Positions 1 through 5,562 are shown, counted from the first letter of the stretch. The stretch is DNA of 7,568 bases from EX4572-165 sp964581795 (GCA_964581795.1 CAZOPW010000073.1:1-7568), one strand, 5' to 3'. Program-made: numbers and translations. Notes: generated by a model from the sequence alone, not told the origin.

Positions 1-1251
1 TGGGATTTTGATGATGGAAGTACTGCTGAGGGAAGTATGGTAACGCATACTTTCTCTGAACCTGATAACGTGTATGATGTGACGTTGACGGTGACGGATA
101 ATGATGGTGCGAGTGAATCAGCGGTGTGTTCAGTAAAAATTGATCAATCGGTTCCTCCGGTGACGCAAATTGTGCATCGGGGTGTGTTTGAAAAACAGGA
201 TTGGTATGGATCAACGCAAAACGTGTTTTTTGATGCAGTGGATTGGAGTGAAGTTGTTGAAACGTTTTATCGAGTAGATGATGGTGACTGGCAGTTAATA
301 ACGAGTGGTGAGTCTATTGCTATTGGAACTGAAGGATTGCATACTATTGAAGCCTATTCTGTTGATTATTATGGTAATGAAGAGACACCAGTGTCTGAAA
401 CGTTTGGTATTGACCGATCTATTCCAAGTGTTGATGTTTCTGTTGTTGGATCTAAAGTTGGTGAATGGTATACGAGTCCAGTACAAGTGACTCTTGATGG
501 CAGTGATAGTCTTTCCGGCTTGGATCAGATCACTTATAAGATCGATAATAGTGGTTGGCAAAAGTATTCTGGTAGTTTCAGTGTTGGTGAAGGTATTCAT
601 CAGATTTGGGCTGTTGCTGTTGATAACGCGGGAAATACAGTTGATGAACAAGTTACCGTTAAGGTTGATACTGGTGCGCCGACAGCGGATTGTACGTTTG
701 TTGGAGAAGGATCTAATAATGTGTTTTATCAATCGGTGAAAGTGCAAGTCTATGGTATTGATCCAGGTAGTGGTGTTGATGAGGTGTATTATAAGATCGA
801 TGGTGGTTCATTTAAGGTGTATACTGGACCAGTAACTGTTGATACGATTGGAGATCACACCGTTGAATTCTATGCGGTTGATAATCTTGGTAATGAAGGA
901 AACCGTGAGACCAGGTCGTTTTCGGTGTCACCGGTGAATTTTGAGTTGAGTCTTGATCAACCAGAGAACGCGTTGTATATTTTTGGTGTTGAATTATTTG
1001 GTTTGGGGAAACCAGTGATTATTGGCCCGATTGATATTGTGGTATCGGTTGAGGCGTTTACGACTGCACCAGCGAATTTGGATTATGTGGAGTTCTTTGT
1101 TGATGGTGAATCGATGATGGTTGACACGGAAGCTCCATTTATTTGGAGTTTGGATCAGCAGTTGTTTGGTAGTCATATGATCAAGGTTGATGCTGTTGCT
1201 GGTGATGAAATCGTGAGTGAAAGCGTTCAAGCAACTTGTATTATCCCATAA
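1..1251 (+). CDS. Secreted PKD / Ig-like repeat surface protein, 5' end outside window
   Basis: The reading frame is open from base 1 and ends at TAA 1249-1251, giving 416 residues of a longer protein; the ATG at 37 lies inside a domain and is not the start. Residues 1-46 are the end of a PKD domain: it opens with WDFDDGST and continues with THTF and VTLTVTDNDGA, the usual PKD signature. Three Ig-like repeats of about 85 residues follow (roughly 52-137, 140-224 and 226-310). Each carries a Y-[KR]-[IV]-D element, a stretch around an aromatic residue, and a closing A-x-[SD]-x-D-x-x-GN, resembling OmpL47-type domains. Residues 315-416 form a final Ig-like domain with LYIFG, IGPIDI, VEFFVDGE and AP(F/Y)xW motifs, a module I associate with secreted proteins of uncultivated euryarchaea. 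No C-terminal membrane anchor or sorting signal is visible. The role is probably extracellular adhesion or architecture. It is less AT-rich than the genes that follow, consistent with being host DNA next to an insertion. Confidence 0.9.
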   Translation, partial: WDFDDGSTAEGSMVTHTFSEPDNVYDVTLTVTDNDGASESAVCSVKIDQSVPPVTQIVHRGVFEKQDWYGSTQNVFFDAVDWSEVVETFYRVDDGDWQLITSGESIAIGTEGLHTIEAYSVDYYGNEETPVSETFGIDRSIPSVDVSVVGSKVGEWYTSPVQVTLDGSDSLSGLDQITYKIDNSGWQKYSGSFSVGEGIHQIWAVAVDNAGNTVDEQVTVKVDTGAPTADCTFVGEGSNNVFYQSVKVQVYGIDPGSGVDEVYYKIDGGSFKVYTGPVTVDTIGDHTVEFYAVDNLGNEGNRETRSFSVSPVNFELSLDQPENALYIFGVELFGLGKPVIIGPIDIVVSVEAFTTAPANLDYVEFFVDGESMMVDTEAPFIWSLDQQLFGSHMIKVDAVAGDEIVSESVQATCIIP

Positions 1252-1264
1252 AATGGTTTATAAA

Positions 1265-1297
1265 AGGCAGTTACTGCCTCTCTTTTTTTCTTTTTTT
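1265..1297 (+). terminator. Hairpin plus T-tract terminator of the surface-protein gene
   Basis: The arms AGGCAG (1265-1270) and CTGCCT (1274-1279) enclose a TTA loop. They are followed by two long T runs separated by one C. The site begins 13 bases after the stop codon. Archaeal termination depends mainly on the T-rich tract, which is strong here. Confidence 0.8.
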
Positions 1298-1408
1298 ACT
1301 AAAAATATGATTAAAGAAGGATAGAAAATAAATATTAATTATAAGACAGAGTTATTCAAAATCATTATGTAGTTCTTTTTAATTCAGGTTATGTTTCATA
1401 GATCTCTA

Positions 1409-1430
1409 AGCCTAAAAAATATAATAAATC
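1409..1430 (+). promoter_or_regulatory. Possible TATA-type promoter of tRNA-Arg
   Basis: The A/T block AAAAAATATAATAAAT lies just upstream of the mature tRNA 5' end at 1436, where archaeal tRNA genes usually carry a TATA box. The exact box cannot be fixed by eye, and its centre sits a little close to the gene. Confidence 0.35.
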
Positions 1431-1435
1431 AATTT

Positions 1436-1509
1436 GCCCGCATGAGGTAGCTTGGATATCCTGAAGCCCTGCGGAGGCTTCTACTTGGGTTCGAATCCCA
1501 ATGCGGGCG
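1436..1509 (+). tRNA. tRNA-Arg, anticodon GCG
   Basis: A full cloverleaf can be drawn. The acceptor stem is GCCCGCA (1436-1442) with TGCGGGC (1502-1508), discriminator base G1509. The D arm spans 1445-1462 with GG in the loop and one mismatched pair (T1448/T1459). The anticodon stem is AAGCC/GGCTT with loop CTGCGGA, so the anticodon is GCG (1471-1473), reading CGC and CGU arginine codons. The variable loop has four bases. The T stem is TTGGG/CCCAA with loop TTCGAAT. There is no intron and CCA is not encoded. The 3' half of tRNA genes is a classic archaeal integration target, and integrase genes lie directly downstream. Confidence 0.95.
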
Positions 1510-1549
1510 CTACCTATACCTATGCGGGCACAAACAGAGGAATGCGGGC
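1501..1549 (+). repeat. Three direct copies of the tRNA-Arg 3' terminus (possible att array)
   Basis: ATGCGGGC, the last eight paired bases of the tRNA acceptor end, occurs at 1501-1508 (inside the tRNA), 1522-1529 and 1542-1549. The third copy extends to AATGCGGGC, identical to 1500-1508. Spacings are 21 and 20 bp, about two helical turns, so all copies face the same side of the helix. This GC-rich patch stands out from the AT-rich surroundings. It could be remnants of successive integration events at the tRNA, or binding sites for a recombinase or its accessory regulator. Confidence 0.7.
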
Positions 1550-1608
1550 ATTAATTTCATCAAATCTGAACCACAAAGTTGCATATCCATTCTGCGCCTC
1601 ATTTTTCT

Positions 1609-1630
1609 TCAATGAAAGTAATTTCATTGA
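1609..1630. repeat. Perfect 9-bp inverted repeat with GTAA loop
   Basis: TCAATGAAA (1609-1617) and TTTCATTGA (1622-1630) are exact reverse complements around GTAA. As RNA this is a stable hairpin with a GNRA-type tetraloop. A pyrimidine-rich run (about 1642-1670) follows. It could be a terminator for transcription leaving the tRNA or an operator/recombination site. It lies in the noncoding gap between the tRNA and the first regulator gene. Confidence 0.5.
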
Positions 1631-1691
1631 TTTGAGATATTCCCCTCTTTCTTCTTTTTTTTCTATTTTCAAATTTTGGCTTGGGAGATTT

Positions 1692-1704
1692 TGTTATACA
1701 ATAA
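1692..1704 (+). promoter_or_regulatory. Candidate TATA box for the regulator-integrase pair
   Basis: TTATACAATAAT is the most TATA-like element upstream of the gene starting at 1799. It would place the transcription start near 1720-1725 and leave a leader of about 75 bases. A second A/T element near 1731-1740 cannot be excluded. Confidence 0.3.
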
Positions 1705-1741
1705 TTCCACAACATGGTTCTCAAAATGGGTCTTTTTATGG

Positions 1742-1765
1742 TGTATGTTGTGTAACAACTATACA
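1742..1765. promoter_or_regulatory. Imperfect palindrome upstream of the regulator gene, possible operator
   Basis: GTTGT (1747-1751) and ACAAC (1755-1759) form an inverted repeat with a GTA spacer. Skipping T1760, the arms extend to TGTAT and ATACA, giving ten paired positions. It lies 34 bases before the start codon of an RHH-type DNA-binding protein, a natural place for an autoregulatory operator. Confidence 0.4.
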
Positions 1766-1784
1766 ACCTCTCCAAGAATTTTAT

Positions 1785-1789
1785 GGAGG
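1785..1789 (+). promoter_or_regulatory. Shine-Dalgarno site that fixes the start at 1799
   Basis: GGAGG lies nine bases before ATG 1799. The frame is open further upstream (an earlier ATG at 1676), but that extension has no such site and its sequence is not protein-like. Confidence 0.8.
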
Positions 1790-1798
1790 AGAGATATA

Positions 1799-2236
1799 AT
1801 GGCTCGAAAGGCAGTAGTTATCAACATCTCTGTTGCTAACAAAAACGAATTAAATTCATGGAGGAGATTTTCGAGAAAATGTGGTCATAGTAGTTTGTCT
1901 GAGATGATACGATATGCCGTGAAACTCTACCAAAAAGATAATACTATTTCAGATAGAATCAGGGAGTCCATCAATCCGCTTTTTTCTTCTCTAGAACTGT
2001 TTAGGGAAGTTCAGCAAAACATCTCTGTTTCTTTAGATATAATTGATAAGAGATTGTTCAATCAGGAATCTGATTCTGATGTGCGACAAGCAGCTAGGGA
2101 ATTAATTTTTTTATTATCTCAAAATAATCAGACTGCTCTTGAATTAGCTTCTAGAATGGAATATTCTCAGGATACAATTGATAGGGCGATTGTTCTGATG
2201 CGAGATATTGGTTTATTCGATTTTTATAAGAAATAA
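1799..2236 (+). CDS. RHH + winged-helix DNA-binding regulator (integrase-linked)
   Basis: This 145-residue protein starts at the ATG supported by GGAGG. Residues 4-45 fit a ribbon-helix-helix fold: a strand (VVINISV), then helices around NELNSWRRFSRKC and SLSEMIRYAVKLY. Residues 50-85 look like a helical linker or coiled coil. Residues 93-145 resemble a small winged helix-turn-helix, with QTALELASRM then SQDTIDRAIVLMRDIGLF as helix, turn and recognition helix. RHH proteins dimerise and bind short palindromes in the major groove. The next gene, an integrase, begins 12 bases downstream, so the likely job (inference) is controlling the recombinase or acting as its accessory DNA-binding factor. 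The protein on the opposite strand at 3931-4410 has the same domain order and the same position before a recombinase, although the two show little obvious sequence similarity. Confidence 0.8.
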   Translation: MARKAVVINISVANKNELNSWRRFSRKCGHSSLSEMIRYAVKLYQKDNTISDRIRESINPLFSSLELFREVQQNISVSLDIIDKRLFNQESDSDVRQAARELIFLLSQNNQTALELASRMEYSQDTIDRAIVLMRDIGLFDFYKK

Positions 2237-2248
2237 TGGTGGTATATA

Positions 2249-3016
2249 ATGGGAAAGAGATCGGGAAAGTCATCAGAAAAAGTTGTAACTTTTGAAGAGT
2301 TTAAATTGTTGCTAAATTGTTGTAAACACACTAGGGAACCAATAGAGTATAGATTTGTGGTTATGGCTGCTGGGAGGCTTGGTTTTAGAGTGGGTGAAAT
2401 AGCTCATTTCAAAAAAAGTTGGATTGATTATGATGCTAAAATTATCAAAATACCTGAACATGAGCCATGTTGTTGTCGATACTGTAAGACATCCTATAAG
2501 TTATCTACAAAAAAGAGGAAGGTAAGTGATGAAGAAGTATTGAAACATCGTTGGAAGCCTAAAACAGAAAACAGTGCAAGATCTATTTATTATGGATTTG
2601 ATGATGATGTCGTGAGAGCAATAGAGACTTATTTCAAAAAGCATCAAGTATGGCCATATTCTTATGAGAGTGTTGGTAACCGTATTGATCGTCTAGCAAA
2701 AAAATTGAACATTGATACAACACCTCATGGTTTGAGAGCAACTGCAGCAACGAAATTTGCATATGATGGTTTATCAGCTCCAATTCTTCAAATGTTATTT
2801 GGATGGAAAAAAATTGAAACTGCTAACAATTATGTTGGCCGATCAGGAAATTTAGCGATAAAGCAGATGAAAGAGATGTATGATGCAAATAAACGAAGAG
2901 AAAGAAAAATGTATTATCATAAACTCGTCTGTTTGACTCCTTTGGCATGGAAAATTACGAGAAAGAAAAAAAAGCTTTCGGAGGATGGTCTTAGAGATCT
3001 ATTCTTTGATAAATAG
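2249..3016 (+). CDS. Tyrosine recombinase / integrase, haloarchaeal phage-integrase type, no N-terminal domain
   Basis: This 255-residue protein starts at ATG 2249 after a GGTGG-type ribosome site, 12 bases beyond the upstream regulator. The catalytic set is visible: R47 in RLGFRVGEI, K105 in KPKT, H160-x-x-R163 in HGLR, W186 replacing the second histidine in LFGW, and the nucleophile Y195 in ANNYV. The family cuts and rejoins DNA through a 3'-phosphotyrosine. The pattern (CxxC-like cluster, KPKTENSARSI, PHGLRATAAT, GW, NYV) matches haloarchaeal phage-type integrases as I remember them. The catalytic fold starts almost at once, so the N-terminal SAM-like DNA-binding domain usual in roughly 300-residue recombinases is missing; the regulator encoded just upstream may supply that function. 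A cysteine cluster at 74-79 (CCCRYC) may bind metal. The C-terminal tail from about 205 is rich in lysine and arginine. Confidence 0.9.
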   Translation: MGKRSGKSSEKVVTFEEFKLLLNCCKHTREPIEYRFVVMAAGRLGFRVGEIAHFKKSWIDYDAKIIKIPEHEPCCCRYCKTSYKLSTKKRKVSDEEVLKHRWKPKTENSARSIYYGFDDDVVRAIETYFKKHQVWPYSYESVGNRIDRLAKKLNIDTTPHGLRATAATKFAYDGLSAPILQMLFGWKKIETANNYVGRSGNLAIKQMKEMYDANKRRERKMYYHKLVCLTPLAWKITRKKKKLSEDGLRDLFFDK

Positions 3017-3038
3017 GTGAAATAATGATTTTAGTCAA

Positions 3039-3947
3039 TTATAGGCCTTTGAATCGGGTTTTATATGAATCGAAGATTCCTGTATTCCCTGCATAGTGCA
3101 TCGTGGTGTGAATATTCGAATGTCCCATGAGTTCTTTTAGATGCTCTAAAGGTACACCATCTGCCACTGCATGGGTTGCGTAGCTATGCCTTAAGATGTG
3201 GGGATGAACTCTCTTGATGGTATTTCCATTACCTCTTTCCCCAATTTTTTTTTGAATGCCTGCCTTTTTTGCATATTTTGTGACGATTTCATAGATTCTT
3301 CTTGTCGTTAGGAATTTGTTATGTTTAGATGGGAAGAAATAGGGCGAATCGGAATGAACATAGCTTTTCCGATCGTTCCTGAGCCAGCGATGAATCAAAC
3401 GATCCAAAATCTTTGAGTATGGAACATATCGAGGCTTGTCACCTTTCCCAACTATCTTTAGTACACGTTCTTTGGTGTCTATATCCTCTAATTTAATTTT
3501 TGATATCTCATTTGCTCTTAATCCTGTATAGAAAAGAAGAGATAGGATAAGTGTATCTCGAATGCTCTCAGCTTCTTCGATCATCACACGGATATCTTTC
3601 TTTGATATTGATTTATTCGTTCTTCCTTCGCCAAAGGCCTTTGGATAATCGTGAATGTTTATGTCATCAAGCTTTGGCATATTGATATTATGGTAGATCC
3701 TGACGTAATCAAAGAATGATCTGATGACGATGAGTTTATTTTCTATAGTAGATCTTGTGTATTTCTTCTTTTTAAACGTATTCAAGTAGTTTCTTACGTC
3801 CAATTTGCTAATTGAACTAGTTTTTTTCTTTGAGAAGTGTTTGCTGAACTGGTGTAATATGGTTTGATATTGGTACACTGTTTTCTTGTTTAGTCTCTGC
3901 CTGCAATCTTTTAAAAATATGTCTATGTATTCATTTGTTTTTTTCAT
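3039..3947 (-). CDS. XerA/XerC/D-like tyrosine recombinase, full length
   Basis: The 302-residue protein starts at ATG 3947, preceded by GGTGAT. The frame is open up to 4019, but that extension overlaps the upstream gene and lacks a ribosome site. Residues 1-90 are the N-terminal SAM-like core-binding domain (TVYQYQTILHQF, STIENKLIVIRSFFDYV). Residues 110-302 are the catalytic domain: R144 in TGLRANEI, K168 in VGKGDK, H250-x-x-R253 in HILRH, H276 in MGHSNIHTT, and nucleophile Y285. It is the last gene of a leftward operon and overlaps the regulator gene by 17 bases. Archaeal XerA proteins resolve chromosome dimers. The setting in a mobile block next to nucleases suggests an element-borne relative that integrates, excises or resolves the element, but this is inferred. 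It is clearly distinct from the other integrase (GH rather than GW, full N-terminal domain). Confidence 0.92.
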   Translation of the reverse strand: MKKTNEYIDIFLKDCRQRLNKKTVYQYQTILHQFSKHFSKKKTSSISKLDVRNYLNTFKKKKYTRSTIENKLIVIRSFFDYVRIYHNINMPKLDDINIHDYPKAFGEGRTNKSISKKDIRVMIEEAESIRDTLILSLLFYTGLRANEISKIKLEDIDTKERVLKIVGKGDKPRYVPYSKILDRLIHRWLRNDRKSYVHSDSPYFFPSKHNKFLTTRRIYEIVTKYAKKAGIQKKIGERGNGNTIKRVHPHILRHSYATHAVADGVPLEHLKELMGHSNIHTTMHYAGNTGIFDSYKTRFKGL

Positions 3948-4410
3948 TTCTATCACCAATAATCGTCCATTTTGATGGGGCGTTTGGCCTTGGAATTTCC
4001 CTGACAGAACATGTGTCAAGAAGTTCTTCTATACCCTCGATTAGATCTTGTTGTTGAAATGGTAAATACTCTAGCATGCCCGGTATACTCAGGCTTTCTT
4101 CATGTTTTAGTAAAAGTTGAATTATTTCTTCAGAAATAAATTTTTTATTACTGGTGTTTACTTTCAAATGTGATATTATAGAATTTAATGATTTCTTTGT
4201 AAAATCTAGTTTCTCATTAAATTTATTCATCTCTTTTAATACTGGTTGGATGTAAAGAGCTTCCATTTTTTCTTCATCGTTGATTTCATTTTCTGCTGCT
4301 AATCGAATGAATTGGCTAAGGCTCCCATGGAATCGTACAGCATATTTTTTGAATCGTTTGTGCTGTTCCTTTGTAAGAACTATATTCACCCGCTCTAGGT
4401 TATCCCGCAT
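3931..4410 (-). CDS. RHH + winged-helix DNA-binding regulator (Xer-linked)
   Basis: This 159-residue protein is read from ATG 4410. A TTG three bases earlier is in frame, but the ATG overlaps the preceding TGA as TGATG, which suits translational reinitiation. Residues 5-45 fit a ribbon-helix-helix fold: strand RVNIVLT, helix KEQHKRFKKYAVRF, then SLSQFIRLAAENEI. Residues 48-90 look helical and may oligomerise. Residues 91-152 resemble a winged helix (SEEIIQLLLKHEESLS, DLIEGIEELLDTCSV, with a wing ending SKWTII). The last 17 bases overlap the recombinase gene. A role in controlling recombinase expression or helping assemble the recombination complex is inferred from position and fold. It parallels the regulator at 1799-2236. 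Confidence 0.8.
   Translation of the reverse strand: MRDNLERVNIVLTKEQHKRFKKYAVRFHGSLSQFIRLAAENEINDEEKMEALYIQPVLKEMNKFNEKLDFTKKSLNSIISHLKVNTSNKKFISEEIIQLLLKHEESLSIPGMLEYLPFQQQDLIEGIEELLDTCSVREIPRPNAPSKWTIIGDRNEKNK
3952..3957 (-). promoter_or_regulatory. Shine-Dalgarno site fixing the Xer-like start at 3947
   Basis: On the minus strand GGTGAT stands four bases before ATG 3947, matching the archaeal anti-SD end. It lies inside the upstream regulator gene, which implies coupled translation. Confidence 0.7.
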
Positions 4411-4910
4411 CAAAAAACCCCCCTTGGCAAAAGAGGACCAATCTTGTTGAGAATTTTACGAAACTGTTCGGGTTTAGATTCATCTTTCTCTTTAATATTC
4501 AAAATGTTTGCTATTTGATTAAAAATGGATTCGTCCTTTTTGTAATCGAAGGTGAAATATGTTTGGATTATTCCTTCCAAACTCATATAATTGATTTTCT
4601 GTAGAGATGCATCCTGTATTTGCAATTGTATACATCTAGTTCTGAGAATTTTAACGTCGTTTTCATACAATGTTATGATTCGTAGATGGTTTTTTCGACA
4701 GTAGTTTAGTTCTTGGAGAAGATCGTTGATTACTTTTCGTTCTTGTTTTCCTTTCGATGTTTTAAGTTTAATTAATTGATGGGGGTTTCCGTATCCAAGG
4801 TTCCAAGATTGGATTTCAATAGTATTTTTTACTTTTTTATTATCAAATATGAGAAAACACCAGCTTTCCCGATAGTTGTCCGGACTACAGAACCATTTAT
4901 TGTTTATCAT
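4410..4910 (-). CDS. Uncharacterised protein, possible degenerate PolB/DnaQ-like exonuclease fold
   Basis: I do not recognise this 166-residue protein as a named family. Its start overlaps the stop of the upstream exonuclease gene as ATGA, so the two are coupled. The order of elements resembles the exonuclease domain of family B polymerases: a strand ending in FLIFD (19-23) where motif I (DxE) would be, then ERKVINDLLQEL (57-68) leading to RIITLYENDVKILRTR (77-92), which aligns by eye with the motif II region (IITYN...FDxPYLxxR), then MSLEGIIQTYF and SIFNQIANILNI, like the helices before motif III. D23 and D85 could be surviving acidic residues. The motif I glutamate is replaced (lysine two residues after D23) and no motif III Y/HxxxD is visible. 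If the fold is right it is probably inactive, perhaps a structural partner of the active exonuclease. The fold assignment is inference from motif order only. Confidence 0.75.
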   Translation of the reverse strand: MINNKWFCSPDNYRESWCFLIFDNKKVKNTIEIQSWNLGYGNPHQLIKLKTSKGKQERKVINDLLQELNYCRKNHLRIITLYENDVKILRTRCIQLQIQDASLQKINYMSLEGIIQTYFTFDYKKDESIFNQIANILNIKEKDESKPEQFRKILNKIGPLLPRGVF

Positions 4911-5449
4911 AAGGTTTGCCCACCTTCCAAAAAAATTGTATTGATTCTATTCCACAGCATGTATGTCAAGTCTAGATCTCGATGATTGTGTGCGATGATT
5001 TCATCGATGTTTCCTTTTAAGAACAACTCGTTGATTGATCCATTTTTGTAAAGAGTTGTTTTTCCGAAAAGATATGATGACCATTCACCTAGTTTACCGG
5101 GTTTATTGAAGTTTTTCTCCTTTATGGACAAACTCAATACTTTCATGAGATCATTCATTTTAGCATCGAAGACATTTTTTGCAGATTTCTCGTATTTTAA
5201 ACATCTACTGAGAAGAAACCTAACATCATAAGCTATATTGTATCCGATAATTTCACTGAATTCTCCATTATCAAAAAAAGAGATGAAGCTTTCAATGAGC
5301 TTTTCTTCAGATTGATTATGGAATACATGCTTTGTGGATGTTTGTAGGTCTAACAGACCTATGCAAATAATTCTACTGTTATCCCATGGCAAATAGTTCT
5401 GAGTTTCAATGTCGATAATGCATTTTTTGTATTTTTTCTTCTTGCACAT
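4907..5449 (-). CDS. Predicted 3'-5' exonuclease (PolB/DnaQ-like, RNase H fold)
   Basis: This 180-residue protein starts at ATG 5449 with GGAGG five bases upstream. All DEDD exonuclease motifs are present: motif I IIDIET (D13, E15), motif II IIGYNIAYDVRFLL (N71, D75) and motif III IIAHNHRDLDLTYMLW (D158). H154 sits four residues before D158, where DEDDy enzymes have tyrosine. GKLGEWSSYLFGK, the spacing and NIDEIIAHNHRD resemble the PolB-related exonucleases (PF10108 / RNase_H_2 type). Such enzymes remove nucleotides from 3' ends using two metal ions. It is a stand-alone exonuclease with no polymerase domain. As first gene of a four-gene overlapping operon ending in a recombinase, it may process DNA ends during recombination or act on competitor nucleic acid. 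The biochemical class is well supported; its role is inferred. Confidence 0.88.
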   Translation of the reverse strand: MCKKKKYKKCIIDIETQNYLPWDNSRIICIGLLDLQTSTKHVFHNQSEEKLIESFISFFDNGEFSEIIGYNIAYDVRFLLSRCLKYEKSAKNVFDAKMNDLMKVLSLSIKEKNFNKPGKLGEWSSYLFGKTTLYKNGSINELFLKGNIDEIIAHNHRDLDLTYMLWNRINTIFLEGGQTL

Positions 5450-5454
5450 TACAG

Positions 5455-5459
5455 CCTCC
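5455..5459 (-). promoter_or_regulatory. Ribosome-binding site of the exonuclease operon
   Basis: On the minus strand GGGAGG stands five bases before ATG 5449, the strongest such site in the operon. It supports this ATG as the operon's first start codon. Confidence 0.75.
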
Positions 5460-5503
5460 CAAATTTTACAATTCTTTAAAGGTTGTAAAAGTAGTATCGG
5501 TGT

Positions 5504-5520
5504 ACTTATATTTATAAGTT
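5504..5520 (-). promoter_or_regulatory. TATA box of the leftward operon inside a palindrome
   Basis: Read leftward, TTATAAATA (5518-5510) is a strong archaeal TATA box. It predicts a start near 5487-5492 and a leader of about 40 bases carrying the GGGAGG site. The box lies within an inverted repeat with arms ACTTATA (5504-5510) and TATAAGT (5513-5519), so a regulator bound here would block TBP. Confidence 0.65.
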
Positions 5521-5537
5521 GTGTTTTATTAAACTTT

Positions 5538-5562
5538 AATTATATTGAATTCAAATATAATT
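5538..5562. repeat. AT-rich inverted repeat centred on GAATTC
   Basis: The arms AATTATAT (5538-5545) and ATATAATT (5555-5562) flank TGAATTCAA, giving a nearly perfect 25-bp palindrome midway between the two divergent TATA boxes. It may be a regulator site or an easily melted element such as an origin. There is no direct evidence for either. Confidence 0.5.

Noticed and set aside
295..747. Antisense and out-of-frame open frames within the PKD/Ig gene
   Set aside because: Shadows of a strongly coding frame, with no recognisable domains or start signals.
994..1230. Minus-strand 78-residue frame in the surface-protein gene
   Set aside because: Lies opposite clear Ig-like coding sequence and has no promoter or ribosome site.
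1676..1798. N-terminal extension of the first RHH-wHTH protein to ATG 1676
   Set aside because: GGAGG is correctly spaced for ATG 1799, the RHH strand starts just after it, and the extension covers a palindrome and likely promoter.
1452..1799. 115-residue open frame across the tRNA and downstream repeats
   Set aside because: It overlaps the tRNA gene, has no ribosome site, and its product is not protein-like. The real start in this area is ATG 1799 in another frame.
3948..4019. 24-residue N-terminal extension of the Xer-like recombinase
   Set aside because: It would overlap the regulator gene by 89 bases and lacks a ribosome site. ATG 3947 has GGTGAT and gives the usual family length.
4776..4985. 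Plus-strand 69-residue frame opposite the exonuclease operon
   Set aside because: It spans the coupled ATGA junction of two supported genes on the other strand, so it is a shadow frame.
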